Shown here piece after piece: positions 1-5,445 of a stretch of DNA of 6,652 nt. Made by a program: the position numbers and the translations under genes. This DNA comes from Paracoccaceae bacterium (GTDB lineage Bacteria > Pseudomonadota > Alphaproteobacteria > Rhodobacterales > Rhodobacteraceae), in assembly GCA_023260935.1 (NCBI GenBank), contig JALQTL010000314.1, positions 1-6,652 of the forward strand, in the 5' to 3' direction. The notes under the pieces were generated by a model, which saw nothing but the letters and a program-made list of their open reading frames with translations, was not told the origin of the DNA and did not search any database. How positions within the stretch are numbered: the stretch's first letter is position 1; the number at the start of each line of letters is the position of its first letter.

Positions 1-119
1 TGGCGACCCTTTTGCAGCGCGCCGAAAAGAGCGTGCAGGAAGGCAGCCATCAGCGCAAGCACGAGGGCCAGTTCCCGGCCTTCGGCGGTGCCTTCGAGTG
101 AGATCAGCCAGTCAGACAT
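1..119 (-). CDS. Probable EamA/DMT-family membrane transporter, N-terminal fragment
   Basis: Only the first 39 codons are in the window; the gene runs off the left edge. It starts at the ATG read from 119 and begins MSDWLISLEG. A long hydrophobic stretch from about residue 17 to 34 (LALVLALMAAFLHALFGALQ) follows and looks like a first membrane helix. The segment HALFGALQKGR resembles, from memory, the start of EamA/DMT-type (drug/metabolite transporter) proteins found next to ftsY in Rhodobacterales. The fragment is too short to name a substrate. It lies 75 nt downstream of ftsY on the same strand, with a strong GC-rich palindrome in between, so it may be only weakly co-transcribed. No convincing Shine-Dalgarno sequence precedes the ATG, but no alternative in-frame start is visible just upstream. 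That a membrane protein starts here is fairly safe; the family is an inference. Confidence 0.6.
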   Translation of the reverse strand, partial: MSDWLISLEGTAEGRELALVLALMAAFLHALFGALQKGR

Positions 120-141
120 TGCGCCGCACTTGTTGCCGACA

Positions 142-190
142 CCCGGGGGCCCTGCCCCCGGACCCCCGGGATATTCATGAACAGATGAAG
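142..190 (-). repeat. GC-rich extragenic palindrome downstream of ftsY, possible terminator
   Basis: On the plus strand CCCGGGGG (142-149) can pair with CCCCCGG (155-161) across a 5-nt loop, or with CCCCCGGG (163-170) across a 13-nt loop, so two alternative stems share one arm. Read in the direction of ftsY, the element is preceded by CTTCATCTGTTCATGAATAT (171-190). From memory, a CTTCATCTT-like block followed by an AT-rich patch and a CCCCCGG palindrome recurs between genes in Rhodobacterales genomes. No U-tract follows the stem on the minus strand, so intrinsic termination in the E. coli style is not clear. A transcript-end, RNA-stabilising or processing role fits its position just after the ftsY stop codon. 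Confidence 0.6.
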
Positions 191-194
191 ACGG

Positions 195-1349
195 TCAGTC
201 TTCCATCCCCACCAGCGCACGGGCGAATTCGTCCGGGTCGAATGGCGAGAGATCGTCGATCTGTTCACCCACCCCGATGGCGTGGATCGGCAGGCCGAAC
301 TTGTCAGCCAGGGCCACCAGGACGCCCCCCTTTGCGGTGCCGTCGAGCTTTGTCATCACCAGCCCCGAGACATCGGCAATCTTGCGGAAAATCTCGACCT
401 GCGTGACCGCGTTCTGGCCCGTGGTGGCATCCAGCACCAGAAGCGTGTTGTGCGGGGCGGTCGGGTCTTTCTTGCGGATCACGCGCACGATCTTGGCCAA
501 TTCCTCCATCAGGTCGGCGCGGTTTTGCAGGCGGCCGGCTGTATCGATCATCAACAGATCAGCGCCATCTTCCTGCGCCTTTGTCAGCGCGTCGAAGGCA
601 AGGCTTGCCGGATCGGAGCCTTCGGGCGCGGTCAGAACCGGCACCCCTGCCCGATCGCCCCAGATGCGCAGCTGATCGACCGCCGCAGCGCGGAAGGTAT
701 CACCGGCGGCAATCACCACCGACTTGCCAGCCGCCTTGAACTGGCTGGCCAGCTTTCCGATGGTGGTGGTCTTGCCCGACCCGTTCACGCCCACCACCAG
801 CACGACTTGCGGCTTTTGCGGGTAAAGCGGCAGCGGACGTGCCACCGGCGCAAGGATGCGAGCCACCTCGGTCGCAAGGGCCGCGCGCAGTTCGGAGGTG
901 GAAATCTTCTTGCCAAAGCGGCTTTCAGCGATATTGGCCGTGACCCGGACGGCCGTATCCACGCCCATGTCGGCCTGGATCAGCAGCTCTTCAAGGCTTT
1001 CCAGCATGGCATCGTCAAGCACGCGACGCGGCTCTTCCGGGCGGGCGGGACGGGCGCCGAAAAGCCGCCCCATCAGGCCCGGGCGCGCGTCTTCGGCGGG
1101 GGCCGGAGGGGGTTGTGGCGTTGCGGGGGCCGAAGCGGGTTCAGCCGGCACGGAAGGCGGAGCAGAGGCCGCAGGAGGGGTTTCCGGCGCAGCGGGGGTG
1201 TCGTTCCCGTCCCTTCCGGTCCCCGCCGCCGGGGACGGAACCGGCGCATCCTCCGGCTCGGCACCATCAGCCACAAGCGCGTCAAGCCCTTCGCCGATCT
1301 TGTCGGAAGACTTGAACAGGCGGTCCTTGAGTTTCTTGAAGAACGACAT
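195..1349 (-). CDS. ftsY: Signal recognition particle receptor FtsY
   Basis: This is the SRP-type GTPase that docks ribosome-nascent-chain-SRP complexes at the inner membrane and hands them to SecYEG; it forms a GTP-dependent heterodimer with Ffh. The protein is 384 residues. Visible in order are an amphipathic basic helix (MSFFKKLKDRLFKSSDKIGE, 1-20), a Pro/Ala-rich linker (about 30-90), the N-domain four-helix bundle (about 110-170) and the G domain. G-domain motifs are G1 GVNGSGKT (187-194), G2 DTFRAAA (217-223), G3 DTAGR (269-273), G4 TKLD (333-336) and the closing loop GVGE (359-362). The ATG at 1349 is chosen over an in-frame ATG at 1415 because GAGGG lies 5 nt upstream and SFFKKLKDRLFKSS is the usual alphaproteobacterial FtsY start; the 22-residue extension looks like untranslated leader. 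It lies 116 nt downstream of the YhhN-family gene on the same strand. Identification is secure. Confidence 0.97.
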   Translation of the reverse strand: MSFFKKLKDRLFKSSDKIGEGLDALVADGAEPEDAPVPSPAAGTGRDGNDTPAAPETPPAASAPPSVPAEPASAPATPQPPPAPAEDARPGLMGRLFGARPARPEEPRRVLDDAMLESLEELLIQADMGVDTAVRVTANIAESRFGKKISTSELRAALATEVARILAPVARPLPLYPQKPQVVLVVGVNGSGKTTTIGKLASQFKAAGKSVVIAAGDTFRAAAVDQLRIWGDRAGVPVLTAPEGSDPASLAFDALTKAQEDGADLLMIDTAGRLQNRADLMEELAKIVRVIRKKDPTAPHNTLLVLDATTGQNAVTQVEIFRKIADVSGLVMTKLDGTAKGGVLVALADKFGLPIHAIGVGEQIDDLSPFDPDEFARALVGMED

Positions 1350-1354
1350 CGCGG

Positions 1355-1359
1355 CCCTC
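1355..1359 (-). promoter_or_regulatory. Shine-Dalgarno site deciding the ftsY start
   Basis: The minus strand reads GAGGG here, 5 nt before the ATG at 1349. It supports this start over the longer reading from 1415, whose extra 22 residues do not resemble FtsY. Confidence 0.65.
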
Positions 1360-1438
1360 GCAGCTTGGCTTTCCTTCCACCTAATCGCTTTGCAATGCCA
1401 TGGAAAGGGCCGCACGGCGCACCCGGCAAGGCAGGCCT

Positions 1439-1477
1439 GTCACACCGGCGGGTCACACTGGCGGGTCACACTGACGG
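1439..1477. repeat. Three tandem 13-bp repeats between the YhhN-family gene and ftsY
   Basis: Three consecutive 13-bp units are seen on the plus strand: GTCACACCGGCGG (1439-1451), GTCACACTGGCGG (1452-1464) and GTCACACTGACGG (1465-1477). Neighbouring units differ by one base. The TGA stop of the YhhN-family gene is the TCA at 1466-1468, inside the third unit. The other two units hold TGA on the minus strand at 1453-1455 and 1440-1442. Because 13 is not a multiple of 3, the three stops fall in three different frames. The array ends about 90 bp upstream of the ftsY start, so it could also be a protein-binding array or simply slippage-derived DNA. The repeat is directly visible; any function is unknown. 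Confidence 0.85.
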
Positions 1478-2164
1478 GAAGGTCCAGAACAGCAGGCTGC
1501 CCCAGAAGATCAGAAGCTGGCCGCAGACGTAGGCGGGCCAGACCAGAAAGCCGGCCATCCCGCGCCGCCTTTGCCCGCGCAGGACAAAAATCTGCAAGGC
1601 CAGCAGCAGGTCAGAACCCAGAAAGAGGATCGCCCCCGCCCTCAGCTCGGCCTGACCGGGACCATCGGGCAGCAGGATCACGGCCACCGCCATCAGGGCG
1701 ATCAGGAACACATAGGCCCGGACCGGCTGGCGAAGGCGGCCAGTCCGGGGGGCTAGCCACAGCTCGATCGAGGCGACAAGGCCGAAAAGAAAAGCAAGGG
1801 CAATGGCTTGTGCCGATGACAGCGCGCCCGGGTCCGGCGCGCCGGCACGAAGGAAAAGGGCCGCCGCATATGCAAGATGACCAGCCCCGAAGGCGGCCAT
1901 GCCAGCCAGAAAGGCGCGCGGCCCGGGGCGCGACAGTAGATAATCCCCCAGAACCCCCAGCGACAGGCCAAGCGCCATGATCCAGTCAGAAGACCCGGCC
2001 ATGCCGCTTGTCACCAGCCAGAACAGGGCAAGTGGGGCCAGCGTCAGCGTCTTGAACAGGCTGCGCGCGCCATCCTTCGTGTCATGCCAACTGTAAGCCA
2101 GCCAGTAGATCAGCCCGGCGATCAGCCCAAGGATCGCGGCCGCGCGAAAGAAAAGATCGAACAT
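1466..2164 (-). CDS. YhhN/TMEM86-family membrane protein (lysoplasmalogenase family)
   Basis: A 232-residue, almost wholly hydrophobic protein with about eight predicted membrane helices (roughly 6-24, 38-52, 60-77, 84-104, 117-137, 148-165, 174-195 and 203-227). It carries the YhhN pattern of polar residues within helices: K38 in SLFKTLTLAPL, D74 in LGDYLL, H96 in GHLAY, and D185 in GAILFLGSDLLL. Human TMEM86 members of this family hydrolyse the vinyl-ether bond of lysoplasmalogens, releasing a fatty aldehyde; bacterial substrates are mostly untested, so the reaction here is inferred from family only. The ATG at 2164 is preceded by AGGGGGGG with a one-base gap, a G-rich and oddly close ribosome-binding sequence. 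It is divergent from the AlkB-like gene (83-bp gap) and upstream of ftsY. The stop codon lies in a 13-bp tandem repeat. Family assignment is firm; substrate is not. Confidence 0.85.
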   Translation of the reverse strand: MFDLFFRAAAILGLIAGLIYWLAYSWHDTKDGARSLFKTLTLAPLALFWLVTSGMAGSSDWIMALGLSLGVLGDYLLSRPGPRAFLAGMAAFGAGHLAYAAALFLRAGAPDPGALSSAQAIALAFLFGLVASIELWLAPRTGRLRQPVRAYVFLIALMAVAVILLPDGPGQAELRAGAILFLGSDLLLALQIFVLRGQRRRGMAGFLVWPAYVCGQLLIFWGSLLFWTFPSV

Positions 2165-2231
2165 GCCCCCCCTGTTCCGCCCCCTGACCGGACGGCCTTG
2201 CCCCCGGGGCCATGGAACCGCCCCGATTTCA

Positions 2232-2240
2232 TGCTAGACA
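2232..2240 (+). promoter_or_regulatory. Possible extended -10 element for the alkB-like gene
   Basis: TGCTAGACA has the TG-n spacing of an extended -10 box followed by TAGACA. No good -35 hexamer lies 16-18 bp upstream. If used, transcription would begin at or next to the ATG at 2248, giving a leaderless or nearly leaderless message, which would fit the lack of a Shine-Dalgarno sequence there. This is a weak, pattern-only call. Confidence 0.2.
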
Positions 2241-2247
2241 TCCCGCC

Positions 2248-3279
2248 ATGACAGCGAAACCCATGCCGATGACCATCTTTGCGCTGGTGGCACTTTGCCC
2301 CGCGGCCCTGCTGGGCCTTGGGGTGATCTGGGGCGGGCCGTGGATCTGGGCGGGCTTTCTGTACATGGCGGGTCTGGCGATCGTGATCGATCAGATCGCG
2401 CCGCTGGTGCGGGGCGATGCCGCCGAAGGGGCAGAGTTTCCGGCCGGCGACGCGCTTCTGGTGGCAGTGGCCGCCGCCCATCTGGTGCTGATGCCGGCAG
2501 CCGTGATGACCATTGCGGGGCCGTCCGGGCTGAGCTCGGGCGAAAGGCTGTTGCTGTTTCTGGCCTGTGGTTACTGGATGGGACAGGTGGCCCACCCCGC
2601 CGCGCATGAACTGATCCACCGCAGAGCGCGGGGGCTGTTCCGGCTGGGTACCGGCATTTATGTCACGCTGCTGTTCGGCCATCATGCAAGCGCGCACCGG
2701 CTGGTCCATCACCGCGCGGTCGCCACCCCCGAAGACCCCAATTCAGCACCGGCGGAAATGGGTTTCTGGACCTTTGCGCCGCGGGCATGGATCGGCAGCT
2801 TCCGGGAAGGGTTGCGGGCTGAAAACGAACGACGGACGCGCAAGCCGGGGGGGCTGCATCCCTATGTGGTCTATCTTCTGGGCGCGGCGGCCTCAATCGG
2901 GCTTGGCTACGCGCTTTGCGGTTGGCAGGGCGCGCTGGTCTGGGTTGGGCTGGCGGGCCATGCACAATTGCAACTGCTGCTGGCAGATTATGTGCAGCAT
3001 TACGGGCTGACCCGGGCACGCAGGCCCGATGGCCGGTTCGAGCCGGTCAGCGATCGGCATTCATGGAACAGCCCGCACTGGTTTTCCTCGGCGCTGATGC
3101 TGAATGCGCCACGCCATTCCGACCATCACGCCCACCCCGCGCGCCCCTATCCGGCGCTGCGCCTGCCTGCCGATGGGCCAATGCTGCCATGGCCCCTGCC
3201 ACTGGCCTGCGCGCTTGCCATGTGGCCGCGGCTGTGGCGCCGTCGGATGAAACCCCATCTGGCGCGCTGGTCCGCCTGA
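2248..3279 (+). CDS. alkB: AlkB-like alkane 1-monooxygenase / membrane di-iron hydroxylase
   Basis: An integral-membrane non-haem di-iron enzyme of the fatty-acid-desaturase superfamily; AlkB enzymes insert oxygen at the terminal carbon of alkanes or alkyl chains with electrons from rubredoxin. With the start at 2248 it has 343 residues, shorter than the roughly 400 of the Pseudomonas putida enzyme. Histidine motifs in order are HELIH (120-124), AHRLVHH (149-155) followed by ATPEDP (159-164), QHYG (250-253) and RHSDHH (289-294). H120, H124, H150, H154, H155, H251, H290, H293 and H294 make nine, the number of ligands I recall for the AlkB di-iron site. Membrane helices are likely near 9-28, 31-50, 68-90, 100-118, 206-245 and 312-329. 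An in-frame ATG at 2212 would add 12 polar residues. Neither start has a good ribosome-binding site. No rubredoxin or rubredoxin reductase gene is in the window. The true substrate could be another alkyl compound. Confidence 0.85.
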   Translation: MTAKPMPMTIFALVALCPAALLGLGVIWGGPWIWAGFLYMAGLAIVIDQIAPLVRGDAAEGAEFPAGDALLVAVAAAHLVLMPAAVMTIAGPSGLSSGERLLLFLACGYWMGQVAHPAAHELIHRRARGLFRLGTGIYVTLLFGHHASAHRLVHHRAVATPEDPNSAPAEMGFWTFAPRAWIGSFREGLRAENERRTRKPGGLHPYVVYLLGAAASIGLGYALCGWQGALVWVGLAGHAQLQLLLADYVQHYGLTRARRPDGRFEPVSDRHSWNSPHWFSSALMLNAPRHSDHHAHPARPYPALRLPADGPMLPWPLPLACALAMWPRLWRRRMKPHLARWSA

Positions 3280-3331
3280 CGGATTGGTGACTGGCGCAAG
3301 CCCCGGACCCGTGGCAGGCTCGCGCCGTGAC

Positions 3332-3337
3332 AGGAGG
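3332..3337 (+). promoter_or_regulatory. Strong Shine-Dalgarno site deciding the start at 3344
   Basis: A perfect AGGAGG lies 6 nt before the ATG at 3344. It rules in that start over the in-frame ATG at 3284, which would place 20 Arg-rich residues ahead of an otherwise clean signal peptide. Confidence 0.85.
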
Positions 3338-3343
3338 CCCCGG

Positions 3344-3736
3344 ATGCGCCGAACCGCCCTTTGCCTTGCGCTGCTACCGCAGCTTGCCCTTGCCGCCGAA
3401 ACCCCGCTTTCGGGGGCAGAATTCGAAGCATATACCACAGGCAAGACGCTGACCTTCGCGTCACAGGGGCAGGTCTACGGGGCGGAACAATACCTGCCGG
3501 GGCGGAGGGTCAAATGGGCCTTCACCGAAGACATCTGCCGCGAGGGCATCTGGTACGAAGACGCAGGGCAGATCTGCTTTGTCTATGACTATGACCCGAC
3601 ACCGCAATGCTGGGTCTTCTGGCAGGACGGCGGCTTGCGGGCGCGGTTCGTCAGCACCGACAGCGGCACGGAACTTCACGAAGTTTCCCAATCGACCGGC
3701 CCCCTGCCCTGCGCAGGCCCCGAGGTGGGCGTCTGA
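3344..3736 (+). CDS. Small secreted protein of unknown function, four mature cysteines
   Basis: A 130-residue protein with a clear Sec signal peptide: two arginines (MRRT), a hydrophobic core (ALCLALLPQLALA) and a cleavage site probably after A17 or A18, before ETPLSG. The mature part of about 112 residues is predicted periplasmic and holds four cysteines (C65, C78, C89, C123), an even number suited to two disulfides, and is rich in aromatics (W58, W70, Y71, W90, W93). Features include YLPGRRVKWAF (50-60), ICREGIWYED (64-73), ICFVYDYD (77-84) and a C-terminal PCAGPEVGV. From memory, similar uncharacterised proteins occur in Rhodobacterales, and the fold may resemble the DUF995 kind, but I cannot confirm a family. 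It begins 64 nt after the alkB-like stop on the same strand, so co-transcription is possible. It converges on xseA with a 73-bp gap that shows no clear terminator hairpin. Being a real gene is well supported; function is unknown. Confidence 0.85.
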   Translation: MRRTALCLALLPQLALAAETPLSGAEFEAYTTGKTLTFASQGQVYGAEQYLPGRRVKWAFTEDICREGIWYEDAGQICFVYDYDPTPQCWVFWQDGGLRARFVSTDSGTELHEVSQSTGPLPCAGPEVGV

Positions 3737-3809
3737 CCCTTTTCCTTTTCGAACACTTTTCTACCCGAACCGGGCAAAGGCACGGGGCTGAATTTCACCT
3801 TTCGAACCT

Positions 3810-5369
3810 TCAGAACAGGCTTCCCTGCTCAGGTGGTTTGCTGGGGCCCTTGCGGGGCGCGGCCCGCCCGCCGATGGCAAGCCGGCCATCATGGAACTCG
3901 ATTTCAAGCCCTGTTGCCGTCTCGGCCATGGCGCGGCTGGTCAGAACCCCGCTGTCACCGCGCACCACGGCATAACCGCGCCGCAGGGTTTCCCCATAGC
4001 CCAGTGTCTGACGGGTCCGGTCCAGCGCCTCCAGCCGCTGTGACAGGTCAAGCAGCCTCTGGCGCAGCAACAGATCAAGCCGTGCCGATGCCTCCGCCAG
4101 TTTGCGGCGGTTGTCGGCACTTTCGCGCGCGGCTCCGCTGATCATCCGCGCAAGGGATGGCGCCAGCCGCGAGGCCCAGTTGTCGAAGCGCGCCTGCGCC
4201 TGATCCTGCCGGCGGGTCATCCGCGCCTCCAGCATGTCAGCGCGGCGCACCAGCGATTCGCGGCGATTGCCAACCAGCGCCATCAGCGCCTGTGGCGATA
4301 CCCCGCCCGCGCGCCGTTCGAATTCGCCCCGCCGCCGGCTGACAGATAGCGACAGCGCACCGGCCAGACGTCCCCCCGCACTGTCCAGCCGCTGCACCGG
4401 CGTGGCCATAAGCGCCTCGATCCGGGGCAAGGCGCGAGACAGGTCACGCAAGCGCTGCCCCCGCTGGGCTATCCCCTGCGCCAGCCCGCGCGACAGGCGT
4501 GCCCCCAGATCATCCAGCCCCGCCAGCAGATCCAGCCGCACCGGCACCGCCAGTTCCGCCGCGGCCGTAGGGGTTGGCGCACGCAGGTCGGCGGCAAGGT
4601 CGATCAGCGTGGTATCGGTTTCATGCCCCACCGCGGAAATTAGCGGGATCGCCGAGTCAGCCGCCGCCCGCACCACGATTTCCTCGTTGAACCCCCAGAG
4701 ATCTTCCAGCGACCCGCCGCCGCGCGCCACAATCAGCACATCAGGCCGGGGCACCGGGCCGCCCGGCACAATCGCATTGAAGCCCCGGATCGCGGCCGCC
4801 ACCTCAGCCGCACAGGCCTGGCCCTGAACGGCCACGGGCCAGATCAACACATGGCGGGGAAAACGGTCACGCAAACGATGCAGGATATCGCGGATCACCG
4901 CACCAGAGGGCGAGGTGACGACCCCGATCACCCCCGGAAGAAAGGGGATGCGCCGCTTGCGACCGGTATCGAACAGACCTTCGGCCTGAAGCTGGGCCTT
5001 GCGCTTTTCCAGCATCGCCATCAGCGCGCCCGCACCTGCCGGCGCCACATCCTCGACGATCAGCTGGTATTTCGACTGCCCCGGAAAAGTGGTCATGCGG
5101 CCCGTCGCCACGACCTCCATCCCTTCTTCGGGGCGCACCTGCATGCGCGCGACCTGCCCTTTCCAGGAAATCGCGGCAATCACGCTGCGGTCATCTTTCA
5201 GGTCGAAATAAAGATGGCCGGACACCGGGCGCGAAACCCGCCCCACCTCTCCGCGCACCCTGACAAGGCCGAATTCGCCCTCGATCAGCCGTTTGACCGC
5301 CCCCGAAAGCTCGGAAACGGTGTATTCGGGCTGATTGCCCGGCGCGGCACGGTCTTCCAGCAGGTCCAT
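3810..5369 (-). CDS. xseA: Exodeoxyribonuclease VII large subunit
   Basis: The catalytic large subunit of ExoVII, a metal-independent single-strand nuclease that acts from both DNA ends and helps in mismatch repair and in clearing DNA damage. The protein is 519 residues, at the long end for the family. Visible in order are an N-terminal OB-fold DNA-binding domain (about 15-110, with GHLYFDLKD at 51-59), a catalytic core with D161 in IRDILHRL, RGGGSLEDLWGFNEE (216-230) and SAVGHETD (245-252), then APTPTAAAE (264-272), long charged helices forming an extended coiled-coil region (about 280-455), and the closing RRGYAVV (463-469). D161, R216, H249 and D252 line up with the Escherichia coli residues I recall as essential (D155, R205, H238, D241). 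The protein ends in QGSLF after a basic Pro/Lys-rich tail. The ATG at 5369 has GGGGAGG 8 nt upstream. The small subunit gene xseB is not in the window. Identification is secure. Confidence 0.97.
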   Translation of the reverse strand: MDLLEDRAAPGNQPEYTVSELSGAVKRLIEGEFGLVRVRGEVGRVSRPVSGHLYFDLKDDRSVIAAISWKGQVARMQVRPEEGMEVVATGRMTTFPGQSKYQLIVEDVAPAGAGALMAMLEKRKAQLQAEGLFDTGRKRRIPFLPGVIGVVTSPSGAVIRDILHRLRDRFPRHVLIWPVAVQGQACAAEVAAAIRGFNAIVPGGPVPRPDVLIVARGGGSLEDLWGFNEEIVVRAAADSAIPLISAVGHETDTTLIDLAADLRAPTPTAAAELAVPVRLDLLAGLDDLGARLSRGLAQGIAQRGQRLRDLSRALPRIEALMATPVQRLDSAGGRLAGALSLSVSRRRGEFERRAGGVSPQALMALVGNRRESLVRRADMLEARMTRRQDQAQARFDNWASRLAPSLARMISGAARESADNRRKLAEASARLDLLLRQRLLDLSQRLEALDRTRQTLGYGETLRRGYAVVRGDSGVLTSRAMAETATGLEIEFHDGRLAIGGRAAPRKGPSKPPEQGSLF

Positions 5370-5374
5370 GTGGC

Positions 5375-5403
5375 TTGCCTCCCCAAGGGCCTGACCTTAT
5401 GAC
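5375..5403 (+). promoter_or_regulatory. Candidate sigma-70-type promoter for purD
   Basis: TTGCCT (5375-5380) and TATGAC (5398-5403) each match four of six consensus bases and are separated by an ideal 17 bp. A transcript would start near 5410, giving a leader of about 36 nt. The -35 overlaps the xseA ribosome-binding sequence on the other strand. Based on pattern only; no operator for a purine repressor is recognised. Confidence 0.35.
5378..5384 (-). promoter_or_regulatory. Shine-Dalgarno site for xseA
   Basis: The minus strand reads GGGGAGG here, 8 nt before the xseA ATG at 5369, which supports that start. Confidence 0.7.
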
Positions 5404-5422
5404 GCGGCGGTGCGAAGTCCAA
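5395..5422 (-). promoter_or_regulatory. Candidate promoter for xseA
   Basis: On the minus strand TTGGAC (5417-5422) is followed after 16 bp by ATAAGG (5395-5400), or after 15 bp by CATAAG (5396-5401). The -35 is poor and the spacing short, so this is weaker than the purD candidate. It would start transcription near 5388, leaving a leader of roughly 20 nt that contains GGGGAGG. Its -10 overlaps the purD -10 on the other strand. Confidence 0.2.
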
Positions 5423-5445
5423 GGGGGCCTAGGGGGGCCAAGTCC
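5415..5445. repeat. Nested short direct repeats just before purD
   Basis: AAGTCC occurs at 5415-5420 and again at 5440-5445, and GGGGGCC at 5423-5429 and 5433-5439. The order is AAGTCC, G-tract, G-tract, AAGTCC, with the second AAGTCC directly against the purD ATG. AGGGGGG at 5431-5437, 8 nt before the ATG, is the only ribosome-binding candidate. The centre is the palindrome CCTAGG (5428-5433). It may be a local duplication; function is unknown. Confidence 0.5.

Noticed and set aside
1350..1415. N-terminal 22-residue extension of FtsY from the ATG at 1415
   Set aside because: The sequence is unlike FtsY, while the ATG at 1349 has a GAGGG site and the usual SFFKKLKDRLF start.
282..1532. A 416-codon open frame on the plus strand opposite ftsY, and another at 856-1980
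   Set aside because: Both lie antisense to well-conserved genes in GC-rich DNA, are rich in Arg/Gly/Ser/Pro without recognisable motifs, and have no ribosome-binding site. They are shadows of codon bias.
2122..2712. A 196-codon open frame on the minus strand opposite the start of the alkB-like gene
   Set aside because: Low-complexity His/Gln/Arg/Pro composition, no motif and no start signal; the AlkB histidine motifs on the other strand explain the region.
3737..3809. Possible bidirectional terminator between the small secreted-protein gene and xseA
   Set aside because: The best stem is CCCG-AAC-CGGG (4 bp) with no U-tract after it on either strand; short T-runs come before the stem on the plus strand and are not in a terminator arrangement.
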